Virus record (IMG/VR): IMGVR_UViG_3300042553_000608
Coordinates: 1 to 36,577 of that record
Strand: one strand, 5' to 3'
From: a virus
Length of the DNA stretch: 36,577 nucleotides
Below are positions 1 to 7,636 of this stretch, one piece after another. The notes beneath the pieces were generated by a model. The model ran no database searches. It saw only the letters and a program-made list of their open reading frames with translations, and was not told the DNA's origin. Position 1 is the stretch's first letter, and every line of letters starts with the position of its first letter. A program made the position numbers and the translations under genes.

Positions 1-127
1 GGAATGAAGAAAACCATAGCTGATATGGACACAAAGTATAATTCTGATATCACTCAGTTAAAACTGAATTATGCTATTTCCGAGGCAATCAAAGAATTGA
101 AACCACACAAGGTCGAGGCTGTTATGC
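1..127. repeat. Terminal redundancy, identical to 36451-36577
   Basis: The first 127 bases and last 127 bases of the window are the same, and the scaffold gene is restored when they are merged. An overlap of exactly 127 is the signature of a circular contig built with a 127-base k-mer, so I read it as an assembly overlap on a circular genome of 36,450 bp and not as a biological terminal repeat. Confidence 0.93.
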
Positions 128-381
128 CATTCTTAGATACTTCTCTCGTCAAGCTGGACACCGATGGCAAGGTACTCGGATTAACTGAACAGCTAACCAA
201 AATCAAAACCGAGAATGCTTTTTTGTTTGCCACTGAAGAACAGCCGAAGTTGGACGCAAACGGAAAGCCCATCGTAGTGAATACCGGTGGCTCGCATGGT
301 TCCGGTGGAGCTGTTGACACCGATAAGATGTCGGATGCCGAATATTATGCTCATGTAGCATCGGAGGCATCAAAAAAATAA
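1..381 (+). CDS. Phage scaffold protein, GP20 family (3' part; gene crosses the window ends)
   Basis: This is the C-terminal 126 residues of a 190-residue protein whose start lies at 36259. The reading frame enters at base 1 (Gly codon then Met) and matches the frame of the 5' part exactly. The Met at base 4 is internal and not a real start. The whole protein is charged, helical and coiled-coil-like in its first half with a disordered Gly/Ser-rich stretch near the C-terminus, as in the 'phage minor structural protein GP20' scaffold family. Such proteins guide coat assembly and leave the procapsid. It sits directly before the coat gene, the usual place for a scaffold. Confidence 0.85.
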   Translation, partial: GMKKTIADMDTKYNSDITQLKLNYAISEAIKELKPHKVEAVMPFLDTSLVKLDTDGKVLGLTEQLTKIKTENAFLFATEEQPKLDANGKPIVVNTGGSHGSGGAVDTDKMSDAEYYAHVASEASKK

Positions 382-404
382 TTTTAAAAGTGAGGTAATT
401 CAAA

Positions 405-1523
405 ATGTCAACAAATACTTTTTTAACCGTTAAGGAAATCGCAAGACAGGCACTGCCAAGGCTTATTGAAAATTTAGTATTTCCGAACCTTGTCCATAGG
501 GATTTTTCGGAAACCTTTCAAATGAGAGGTGATACAATCCAAGTTAGAAAGCCTGTTGTATACGAGGCAGTTGATTTTGATGGCGAACTGGACACACAGA
601 ATATGAGCGAAGAGTCCGTTGAGGTTAAGCTCGACAAACTCGCAGACGTTTCTGTTGCTTGGTCAGCCATCCAAGGTGCGACAAACGTAGACGATTTGAA
701 CCGTCTATTTATCACACCGGCATCGCAGGCTCTTGCACAGAAAATCAACGCTGATGGACTTTCCTTGTATAAGGACGTTTATAAAATTGCCGGCACAGCT
801 GGCACAACTCCGAGTGCGGTCGATGATATTAACAACATCATGCTTGCTTTGGACGTTGCTAAGGCTCCGTTGGCAGACCGTTACGGTGTGTGGGATCCAT
901 ACGCAAACGCTAAACTGTCATTGAATGCTAATATCATGAACGCAGAGAAGTCCGGCTCCGTTACGGCTTTGAGACAGGGTTCCATCGGTGTCATTCAGAA
1001 CATCGAGAACTATATGTCACAGGCTGTTAAAACTCACACAAAAGGCACGCTGGCTGTTGATGCTGGGAAGATTGTCGCAAAGGCTGAAGGAGCTGTTGGT
1101 GCAAAAACCATCACGCTAACCAAGCAGAGCACAAACTCCTTGACCGGTACCGTAGTTGTCGGCGATGTTTTGAGTGTTGGTGACAATACCTACACCGTTA
1201 CAAAAGCGGCGACCGCCGCCGCTAATGAGATTGTCGTTGAATTCTTACCTGCATTGGTTGAAACAGTTGCAACAACCGCAGAGTGGACAATCACCGGCTC
1301 TCACATTGCAAACCTTGGGTTCCATAAGAGTGCATTCGCATTCGTTACCCGACCTTTAGAAACACCTCCATCTGTTGAGTGCTATGTAACGAACTACAAT
1401 GGCATCACATTGCGTGTTACTAAGGGTTATTCCATGACAACCAAGACTACAACTCTTTCGATGGACGTTTTGTATGGTTACAAGACAATGTATCCGGAGT
1501 TAGCAGTCAGAGCAATGGGCTAA
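405..1523 (+). CDS. Major capsid protein, P22 coat-like (HK97 fold)
   Basis: A 372-residue coat protein that should build the icosahedral head. The N-terminal part (about 1-215) and the C-terminal part (about 300-372, ending in a YGYKTMYPELAVRAMG-like tail) resemble the P22 coat protein family of HK97-fold shells. Between them, about residues 220-298, is a Thr/Val/Ala-rich beta domain with short repeats, comparable in place to the P22 insertion domain. A ribosome site (GTGAGG) lies upstream of ATG 405. It follows the scaffold gene by 23 bases and precedes connector genes, so position and sequence agree. Family assignment is from recognition of the sequence pattern, not from a search. Confidence 0.87.
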   Translation: MSTNTFLTVKEIARQALPRLIENLVFPNLVHRDFSETFQMRGDTIQVRKPVVYEAVDFDGELDTQNMSEESVEVKLDKLADVSVAWSAIQGATNVDDLNRLFITPASQALAQKINADGLSLYKDVYKIAGTAGTTPSAVDDINNIMLALDVAKAPLADRYGVWDPYANAKLSLNANIMNAEKSGSVTALRQGSIGVIQNIENYMSQAVKTHTKGTLAVDAGKIVAKAEGAVGAKTITLTKQSTNSLTGTVVVGDVLSVGDNTYTVTKAATAAANEIVVEFLPALVETVATTAEWTITGSHIANLGFHKSAFAFVTRPLETPPSVECYVTNYNGITLRVTKGYSMTTKTTTLSMDVLYGYKTMYPELAVRAMG

Positions 1524-1546
1524 TATTAAAACAAGGAGTGAGCAGA

Positions 1547-1885
1547 GTGTCAATGGTCGATTTTGCGTGGTACAGCGAAACCTTTAAAGGTCAACTGTCG
1601 CAGGAGAGTTTTGATGCTCTGCTCCCTGTTGCAGAGGACATCATAAATCTTTCCGTCACAAAAGCCATCGGAACCTCGCCGGACGAAAACGTCAAAAAGG
1701 CGGTTTGCTACCAAGTGGATTTTCTCGACGAGCGTGGTGATGTGGAAGGGCTAACCAAAAGCGAGAGCATGGGTACCTATTCTTCTACAAAAACATTCGG
1801 CTTGCAGACGAGTGCTGGGTTGCCAATTTCAAAGATGGCACTTGCGTTTCTTACAAAGAGTGGTAACATGTCGAGGTGGGCTTGA
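1547..1885 (+). CDS. Head-tail connector / adaptor protein (gp6-like)
   Basis: About 112 residues, mostly alpha-helical, directly after the coat gene, where gp6/gp15-type adaptor proteins that bind under the portal are encoded. Start choice: an earlier in-frame GTG at 1538 overlaps the ribosome site AAGGAG (1533-1538), so GTG 1547, eight bases downstream of it, is the better start. It ends in a TGATG overlap with the next gene, implying coupled translation. Function is inferred mainly from place and size. Confidence 0.65.
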   Translation: MSMVDFAWYSETFKGQLSQESFDALLPVAEDIINLSVTKAIGTSPDENVKKAVCYQVDFLDERGDVEGLTKSESMGTYSSTKTFGLQTSAGLPISKMALAFLTKSGNMSRWA

Positions 1886-2313
1886 TGAAAAGAGGAATGG
1901 TCACTGTTTACAATTTCATCGGTGAGGTAAATGGCAAGGCAACATATAACCGGAGGGTTGTCAGTAATGTGTTTTTTGAGGTAGTGGATGGCTCTGTATC
2001 ATCCGGCACCGATGGGGATAAAGTTACGAACTCCTGCAGTCTTATGTTTTTTGACAAAAGGCTAAACGGTGAAAGTGCGAAACTATTCAAACCGGCAAAG
2101 GAATGGAACGGACTCACGCAGGCGAATAAACTGCTGTATTGGACTTTGAGGCTGGACGATTACATCATAATGGGAACGCATACCGAGGAGTTATCACCTC
2201 GAACCATTGACAGCCTATCGGAGCAGTTTGAGGTTTATAAAATAACCGAGTGCATTCGTAAGGGTTCCGGCTCGCCTACGATGTGGCATTGGAAGGTGGC
2301 TGGTGATGCGTGA
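1885..2313 (+). CDS. Putative neck / minor capsid protein
   Basis: About 142 residues, starting at ATG 1885 within the TGATG junction; an in-frame GTG at 1876 is possible but lies inside the GGTGGG ribosome site. It occupies the second slot of the connector cluster, where Gram-positive siphophages encode a head-closure (stopper) protein or the first of three small minor capsid proteins. The sequence is beta-rich with no motif I can name. It overlaps the next gene by four bases (GTGA). Confidence 0.5.
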   Translation: MKRGMVTVYNFIGEVNGKATYNRRVVSNVFFEVVDGSVSSGTDGDKVTNSCSLMFFDKRLNGESAKLFKPAKEWNGLTQANKLLYWTLRLDDYIIMGTHTEELSPRTIDSLSEQFEVYKITECIRKGSGSPTMWHWKVAGDA

Positions 2314-2660
2314 GTGTTTTCAGCTTAACTGCCAGCATAAAAACCGGCAAAGTGTTGGACAGAATATCCGACCGAAAGAAAGAGGCACAGTTTTGGTTGG
2401 ATAATGAAGTTGTAAAGGATAGCGAACCGTACGTTCCTTACGATGATGGTGGTTTGACAAAGAGTGGCATCATCGGTTCTGTGATGGGGAGTGGGGATAT
2501 TCAGTACAACGCTCCGTATGCCAAGGCACAGTATTACGGACTTGAGAAAAAAAGCAAAGACGTGCATCCACAGGCAAGCACGCAGTGGTTTGAAAAAGCG
2601 AAAGCGGTCAAAAAATCAAAATGGACTGCTGGGGTTAATAAGTTGTTGGGTGGTGGCTAA
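2310..2660 (+). CDS. Minor capsid protein (Minor_capsid_2-like / neck protein)
   Basis: 116 residues starting at GTG 2310 in a GTGA overlap with the upstream gene. It has the pattern of small head-tail joining proteins: an N-terminal helix, a Pro-Tyr-Val-Pro-Tyr-Asp-Asp-Gly-Gly turn (residues about 41-50), then an APYAKAQYYG motif (about 69-78) and a basic C-terminus. This order is typical of Minor_capsid_2 and of the HK97 gp10-like neck proteins. It is probably part of the tail-completion/neck ring. Confidence 0.65.
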   Translation: MSVFSLTASIKTGKVLDRISDRKKEAQFWLDNEVVKDSEPYVPYDDGGLTKSGIIGSVMGSGDIQYNAPYAKAQYYGLEKKSKDVHPQASTQWFEKAKAVKKSKWTAGVNKLLGGG

Positions 2661-2676
2661 TATTAACAGGATAAGT

Positions 2677-3117
2677 TTGGAGCAAAATTCTCAAATTACG
2701 ATGATTCTGCTCAAATACATAAATGATAATGTTGAGCTACCTTGCGAGGTAAAGTTGGAGGCTCTCGATGGGACAGCCGAGGCGATGATGTTTCAGCAAC
2801 TCGCCGGTGCTTTAAAAACTAAAGAGGATTTGATTGGTGGATATAATGCGACATTCCCATTTGCGTTGTATTATAGAACCAAAACGAACGATACCTATAG
2901 CAGGGCAAATGCCACGTCAATTTTGAATAACATCGGCAGGATATTTGAACAGAAAACGAAAGCAAAAGAGTTGATGGTGCTGGGTGAAAATCGGGAGGCT
3001 TTGAGTTTAGAAATGACCTCGTTGCCGAGTATGATTGCCAAGGGTGCCGACGGTAGCGAAACCTACCAAGCACTATATGCTTTCGATTATAAGCAAAACA
3101 GAGTATTATTCGAATAG
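2677..3117 (+). CDS. Minor capsid protein (Minor_capsid_3-like / tail terminator)
   Basis: About 146 residues. The start is uncertain: GTG at 2650 or 2653 overlaps the previous gene, but AGGA (2668-2671) sits well placed before TTG 2677, which I prefer; ATG 2701 is also possible. The fold predicted by pattern is a helix, then beta strands carrying the MFQQLAG and FPFALYYRT segments, resembling the third minor capsid protein of Gram-positive siphophages, a probable tail-terminator type protein at the head end of the tail. It lies just before the tail tube gene, as expected. Confidence 0.6.
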   Translation: MEQNSQITMILLKYINDNVELPCEVKLEALDGTAEAMMFQQLAGALKTKEDLIGGYNATFPFALYYRTKTNDTYSRANATSILNNIGRIFEQKTKAKELMVLGENREALSLEMTSLPSMIAKGADGSETYQALYAFDYKQNRVLFE

Positions 3118-3131
3118 GAGGAATTATTAAA

Positions 3132-3947
3132 ATGGAAAAAAGATATGATTTGTTACACTACATGGATACCAAGTCGCTGGGAGTTGCACAGGTCGAATTG
3201 AATTCGATTTCCGGATCCGTTTCGACTGCCGGCAATGCTACGGTCATCGTTACTGCATCCGGAATGACCGGCTCGCCGAAAACCGTCACAGTTGCCTTGG
3301 CACAGAATGACAGTGCATCTGCAGTCGCTGAAAAGATAAGAGTTGCCTTGCGTGCCGATGCGAACGTTGGGGCTTTCTTTACCGTTGGTGGCTCCGGTGC
3401 AAATGTATCGCTGACAGCAAAGGCGAAGGTGGCGAACGATGCCACAATGAATTTAAGCATTGCCAAAGGCACAGCCGATGGTATTACATCCAGCACCTCG
3501 TCCGTTGATTTGGTTGCCGGTGTTGCTGTGGGAGCGAATTCCGTTTATAGTCTTGTTAACCAAGGGTTCACATCATTCGATGATGACTTGGCTCCTAAGA
3601 CGGAAACAAAGCAGTACATCGCAGATCAGAATGAGCGTGAGGAAGTTGTCGGTTATAAGCCGAGCTACAAATATGGTTTTGAGCTTGACCACACCGATCC
3701 TGTATGTGCTAAACTTTACGCAATCGGGGCGAAACAACTCGTTGAGCAGACGGTTGACATTGTTACGGTTGAGTCGTGGACGTTGGCGAACGGTGTCTGC
3801 ATCGCTCGCAAAGGCACATACAATGTTATTCCCAGCAAGGCTGGCTCCGGTGATGCCGGTGGTTCATTAATGGTTGAGGGTACCTTGGTTCAGTTGGGTT
3901 CTCTTACCGATGGACACTGGGACGTTGCATCCAGCACATTCTCGTAA
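3132..3947 (+). CDS. Major tail tube protein with inserted beta domain
   Basis: 271 residues that should polymerise into the tail tube. The N-terminal MEKRYDLLHYMDT and the later block from about residue 138 (SVYSLVNQGFTSFDDD, then QYIADQ, VVGYKPSYKYGFELDHTDPV) match the usual continuous tail-tube pattern. Between them, about residues 20-137, lies an extra Thr/Ser/Val/Ala-rich beta domain with a VTVTASGM-like start. The C-terminal part contains the VEGTLVQLGSLTDG strand pair. A strong AGGAGG site precedes ATG 3132. A terminator follows the gene, fitting a heavily expressed structural protein. Confidence 0.82.
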   Translation: MEKRYDLLHYMDTKSLGVAQVELNSISGSVSTAGNATVIVTASGMTGSPKTVTVALAQNDSASAVAEKIRVALRADANVGAFFTVGGSGANVSLTAKAKVANDATMNLSIAKGTADGITSSTSSVDLVAGVAVGANSVYSLVNQGFTSFDDDLAPKTETKQYIADQNEREEVVGYKPSYKYGFELDHTDPVCAKLYAIGAKQLVEQTVDIVTVESWTLANGVCIARKGTYNVIPSKAGSGDAGGSLMVEGTLVQLGSLTDGHWDVASSTFS

Positions 3948-4009
3948 TATTGCACAAAAGTACAGCTGTCGATCGTGCCCAGCACGTATACAAAATAAAC
4001 AAAATAATC

Positions 4010-4046
4010 AAAAGAGGATTTGGGCAAATGCCTCGATCCTCTTTTT
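4010..4046 (+). terminator. Rho-independent terminator after the tail tube gene
   Basis: A 10-bp perfect stem, AAAAGAGGAT (4010-4019) with ATCCTCTTTT (4036-4045), plus an inner GGC/GCC pair, is followed by a T run to 4046. It lies between the tail tube gene and the tail chaperone genes. It would lower transcription of the tail assembly genes relative to the head and tube genes. Confidence 0.85.
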
Positions 4047-4065
4047 GTTAGAAGGAGTATAAAAT

Positions 4066-4416
4066 ATGAGTAATTCTTTAATTATCAGTAAAAAGGACAG
4101 GTTGCCAACGCTTGAGGTTATGGGGACGGAGTACCCTTTTGACATTTCAGACAGCGACACGCTTGCGAGGCTCAAGGAGTTAGCGGAAACGGTCGAAGGC
4201 ACTGGTGATGGTGTGGTTGATGCCTGCAAGAGATTTGTGACGACTTTCTTCTGCGACAACGAAGAGGTTGTTCAAAAAATCGAACCGGAATATAAAAAGT
4301 CGGTTGCTCTGTGGGTTGACGTGGTCGGTCAGTTGGCACCGTTCTGTCAAGATATGAAAATTAAATCGGTAATTGAACGGACGAACGCTTTAAAAAAAGC
4401 GAGTGATAATAGGTGA
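4066..4416 (+). CDS. Tail assembly chaperone (first gene of pair)
   Basis: 116 residues, helical and acidic, between the tube gene and the Gp15-type chaperone. The position immediately before the tape-measure gene is that of gpG/gp14-like chaperones that coat the tape measure before the tube forms. AAGGAG lies 5' of ATG 4066. It overlaps the next gene by GTGA at 4413-4416, so the two are translationally coupled; a fused product by frameshift is excluded because three stop codons (4404-4412) precede the second gene in its own frame. Confidence 0.65.
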   Translation: MSNSLIISKKDRLPTLEVMGTEYPFDISDSDTLARLKELAETVEGTGDGVVDACKRFVTTFFCDNEEVVQKIEPEYKKSVALWVDVVGQLAPFCQDMKIKSVIERTNALKKASDNR

Positions 4417-4997
4417 GTATTCTTTATCCGGATTCGCTACCGTTGGCTGTGTGCGTTGATGGTGTGGATTATCCCATCCGACCGGAGTTTTATATCGTGT
4501 TAGAAACCATTGCTATTATGAAAAACGATGAGTTACCGGTAAAAATAAGGCTGGAGCAGATGTTCGATTTATTTTATAAGGATACCATTCCTCAGAACAT
4601 CGATTCTGCTTTGGATGCTTTACTGCAATTTGTGAACGCTGGGAGCTGGAGCAATGGGTACCAAAGCAAAAACAAAAGCGATAATTTGTTGGATTGGGAA
4701 AAGGACGCACCGTTCATTTGGGCATCTATGAAACAGACATATCCAAATTGGGATTTTACTCACGCTCATTGGTTTGAATTTAAAGCTTGTTTTGACAGCT
4801 TGCCGGATAACTGCAAAATAAACGATGTCATTCGGATTCGCAATACAAAGATTACGTCATCTATGGGCAAAGAACAGAGGGAGGCAATGCAGGAATTAAA
4901 GCAGATGTATGCCTTGCCAAAAAAGAAAAATGTTAAATCAAAGAGTCCACGTGAGCTGGAGGCAGAATTGAAAAAACGAGCAGAGCAGGGGGTGTAA
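4413..4997 (+). CDS. Tail assembly chaperone, Gp15 family
   Basis: 194 residues with the pattern of the Bacteriophage Gp15 family: N-terminal DYPIRPEFYIVL segment, helical core with a LDALLQFVNAGS segment, then a DWEKDAPFIWASMKQTYP stretch and a conserved HWFEFKACFDSLPD segment, ending in a lysine-rich helix with a PRELEAELKKRA tail. The family lies between tail tube and tape-measure genes in Gram-positive siphophages and is thought to act in tail assembly. Start is GTG 4413. Confidence 0.85.
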   Translation: MSILYPDSLPLAVCVDGVDYPIRPEFYIVLETIAIMKNDELPVKIRLEQMFDLFYKDTIPQNIDSALDALLQFVNAGSWSNGYQSKNKSDNLLDWEKDAPFIWASMKQTYPNWDFTHAHWFEFKACFDSLPDNCKINDVIRIRNTKITSSMGKEQREAMQELKQMYALPKKKNVKSKSPRELEAELKKRAEQGV

Positions 4998-5000
4998 TAA

Positions 5001-7253
5001 ATGGCAGACGGAACCGTTGTAATTGACAGCAAACTCGACACATCGGGTGCTGAGAAGGGTGTCAATGGGTTAAAAGATAAATTAGAAGGTGCAGGCAAGA
5101 CAATCGCCGGTGCAGGGAAACTTGCGGTTGAAGGTGTCACTGCGATTGCTGGGGCTGTGGTTGGTGCGACCGCTGGGGCTTTCAAACTGGCAGAAGGTGC
5201 ATCGAACTTGGCAGAGGCTCAGAATGTCGTTAGTGAAACGTTCAAACAAAGCAAAGGTGAAATATTGAAATGGACGGAGCAGGTTTCGGCTACAACCGGA
5301 ATAAGTCAAACAAACGCTACAAAGTTTGTCGGATCCATGGGAGCAATGTTGAAATCGTCCGGACTCGCTGAGGATCAAGCAGGGAGCATGGCAAAATCAC
5401 TGGTTCAGTTGACCGGTGATTTATCGTCATTTTATAACCTTGATAATGACACAGCGTGGGAAAAAATCAGATCGGGCATTGCTGGCGAAACCGAACCGTT
5501 GAAACAGCTCGGCATAAATATGTCGGTTGCAAATCTTGAGGCTTACGGTATGGCAAACGGAATGGAGACTGCTTATAATCAAATGTCGCAGGCAGAACAG
5601 ACACAGCTCCGTTACAATTATTTAATGTCAGTAACTGCTGATGCACAGGGGGACTTTGGCAGAACGCTTGAGACATCGTTCCCTAATCAGTTGCGTGTCG
5701 CTCAGATGCAGATGGAAACCATGGCGACCAGCATTGGTCAGAAATTTTTGCCGGCATTCCTTACGGCATTTAAAGGAATAAACGAAGGAATTCGAACTGG
5801 TAACTGGGGGCTGGTGGGTACCAGCGTTGCGAATATGTTTAATGAAATAATTGAAATATTCGTAAAAATGGCACCGCAGTTTGTTGACATGGGGGTGAAG
5901 TTGATTTCCGGTTTATTGTCCGGCATTGTCAAATCATTACCAATGATGGCAGGTTCGGCTGTAATGTTAATACAAAAGTTAGCAGATGAAATATTGAAAA
6001 TGTTACCATTGCTCACACCGTCCATCGTTGGTGTCATAAATGCACTTGTGAATGGTTTTCTTTATTTGTTACCGACTCTTGTAGAGATTGGCACTCAGTT
6101 GGTGGTTCAGCTTGTTGTGGGAATAATTCAAGTGTTGCCGACGATGCTTGAAAGTTTACTTGAGGCAATAATAAATATAGTCACGATGTTTGCTACAATA
6201 CTACCACCTATGATTCCACAGTTGGTTCAAACGCTCATGAATGTAATTATGATAATGCTTGACTCATTACCGATTTACTTGCCTTTATTTATTCAAGCAG
6301 GGCTGGATTTGCTCATGGGATTGCTGGACGGTATTATGCAGGCTTTGCCGGTGATTATTGAGGCACTACCGAAAATCATTGACGGAATTGTTACCTACCT
6401 TACGGTTGCTTTACCTGTAATCATCGATGCCGGCTTGAAATTATTTACTGCATTGATTGGAGCCTTGCCGACCATTATTAATTTAATCGTTGCAAAACTG
6501 CCGGAAATCATAAACGGAATAATCGCTTTCATCATCACAGCCATTCCGATGCTTATCGATGCCGGCATTAAATTGCTTGTTGCCTTGGTCGAAAACCTGC
6601 CGGCAATTATAAAGGCTATTGTTCAAGCCTTGCCAATTATAATTAAGGCGATCGTGGATGCAATTCCGAAACTCATTCCTGCCATCATAGATGCTGGGGT
6701 GAAACTGTTCATTGCCTTGGTTGAAAACCTACCGGCTATTATATGGGCGATTATAAAGGCTATACCGGATATAATCGAAGCTATTGTAAGCAGTATCGGC
6801 TCATTTGCTGGAGCGATTGGCGAGGCAGGCAAAAACCTAATTGTTGGGCTATGGAATGGCATACAAGATGCCAACAAATGGCTTGCTGATAAAATAGCAG
6901 GTTTCTTTGGTGGGATTGTCGATGGTATCAAAGATTTTTTTGGTATCAAATCGCCATCGAAACTATTTGCTGAAATTGGCAAGTTTACGGTCATGGGGTT
7001 CGAAGAGGGTTTTGATGACCGTTTCTCAAACGCACAGAAACTTGTCGAGGGCAGTTTCAAGGATTTAACGGGTAGTTTGCAGGGGGACATCTCTTTAAAC
7101 GCAAATACAAGCTCTTACGGCTCTTTTAGTGGCATTCCAAATGAAAAGCCGATTGACGTTACTCTAAATTCGCCTTTGTACCTTGATGGCGAGAAAATTG
7201 CAGACAATCAAACACGCATTGCAGATTTACGCAGATTACAGTACGGAGGGTGA
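5001..7253 (+). CDS. Tape measure protein
   Basis: 750 residues; the longest gene of the tail block. The N-terminal part (1-270) is helical with a Gly/Ala-rich early segment (about 27-60) and a PhageMin_Tail-like region; the middle (about 290-600) is very hydrophobic and is built of repeats of about 37-41 residues around LPxIIDAGxKL and ALVENLPAII. The C-terminus has an SPSKLFAEIGKF motif (about 650-661), common in tape-measure proteins of this type. At about 0.15 nm per residue the tail would be near 110 nm. ATG 5001 follows a CAGGGGG ribosome site. Confidence 0.93.
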   Translation: MADGTVVIDSKLDTSGAEKGVNGLKDKLEGAGKTIAGAGKLAVEGVTAIAGAVVGATAGAFKLAEGASNLAEAQNVVSETFKQSKGEILKWTEQVSATTGISQTNATKFVGSMGAMLKSSGLAEDQAGSMAKSLVQLTGDLSSFYNLDNDTAWEKIRSGIAGETEPLKQLGINMSVANLEAYGMANGMETAYNQMSQAEQTQLRYNYLMSVTADAQGDFGRTLETSFPNQLRVAQMQMETMATSIGQKFLPAFLTAFKGINEGIRTGNWGLVGTSVANMFNEIIEIFVKMAPQFVDMGVKLISGLLSGIVKSLPMMAGSAVMLIQKLADEILKMLPLLTPSIVGVINALVNGFLYLLPTLVEIGTQLVVQLVVGIIQVLPTMLESLLEAIINIVTMFATILPPMIPQLVQTLMNVIMIMLDSLPIYLPLFIQAGLDLLMGLLDGIMQALPVIIEALPKIIDGIVTYLTVALPVIIDAGLKLFTALIGALPTIINLIVAKLPEIINGIIAFIITAIPMLIDAGIKLLVALVENLPAIIKAIVQALPIIIKAIVDAIPKLIPAIIDAGVKLFIALVENLPAIIWAIIKAIPDIIEAIVSSIGSFAGAIGEAGKNLIVGLWNGIQDANKWLADKIAGFFGGIVDGIKDFFGIKSPSKLFAEIGKFTVMGFEEGFDDRFSNAQKLVEGSFKDLTGSLQGDISLNANTSSYGSFSGIPNEKPIDVTLNSPLYLDGEKIADNQTRIADLRRLQYGG

Positions 7254-7255
7254 GT

Positions 7256-7633
7256 GTGGGTATGTACTTATTAAAAAAAGGCACTTTTGAGTTTTCTAAA
7301 TTAATGAGGGGCGGTTATGAGATTAGAGAGGACGTTCGCAAGGTTCTCTCTACCTCAAAAACTGCCAGCGGTGTTATAAAAAGAACCATTGCAAAAAAAC
7401 GAACCACTTTTATAAAGTTGACTTTCGATGCAATGAATGAGACGGATTTGGCTTTGTACTTGAATGCATTCGATGTGAACACTGCATCCTTTGAGTATTG
7501 GTCGCCAAAAAGGAAGGCTTATTGTACACGCACGTTTGCTGTCGAGGAGCCGACCGTTACTTTGCTTTATTCCGAAGGAAACAAAAAGTACAGCGAGCTG
7601 AAGGTTTCCATGGAAGATTTGTCGGGGGTGTAG
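7256..7633 (+). CDS. Putative distal tail (Dit-position) protein
   Basis: About 125 residues between the tape measure and the baseplate hub, the place of the distal tail protein, though it is much shorter than most Dit proteins. GTG 7256 is best spaced from the GGAGGG site (7245-7250); GTG 7250 overlaps that site and ATG 7262 is a further option. It is basic in the first half with a RTTFIKLTFDAM strand and a DLALYLNAF helix. The role is inferred from gene order; family not recognised with certainty. Confidence 0.55.
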   Translation: MGMYLLKKGTFEFSKLMRGGYEIREDVRKVLSTSKTASGVIKRTIAKKRTTFIKLTFDAMNETDLALYLNAFDVNTASFEYWSPKRKAYCTRTFAVEEPTVTLLYSEGNKKYSELKVSMEDLSGV

Positions 7634-7636
7634 TGT

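Noticed and set aside
1-127. Biological direct terminal repeats at the genome ends
   Set aside because: The length of exactly 127 and the gene reading through the joint fit an assembler overlap; real terminal repeats would normally not break a structural gene this way.
4389-4413. Slippery heptamer T-TTA-AAA at the end of the first tail chaperone gene, as if for a -1 frameshift fusing it to the Gp15 gene
   Set aside because: In the -1 frame three stop codons in a row (4404 TGA, 4407 TAA, 4410 TAG) come before the second gene, so a fusion cannot be made. GTGA overlap explains the coupling.
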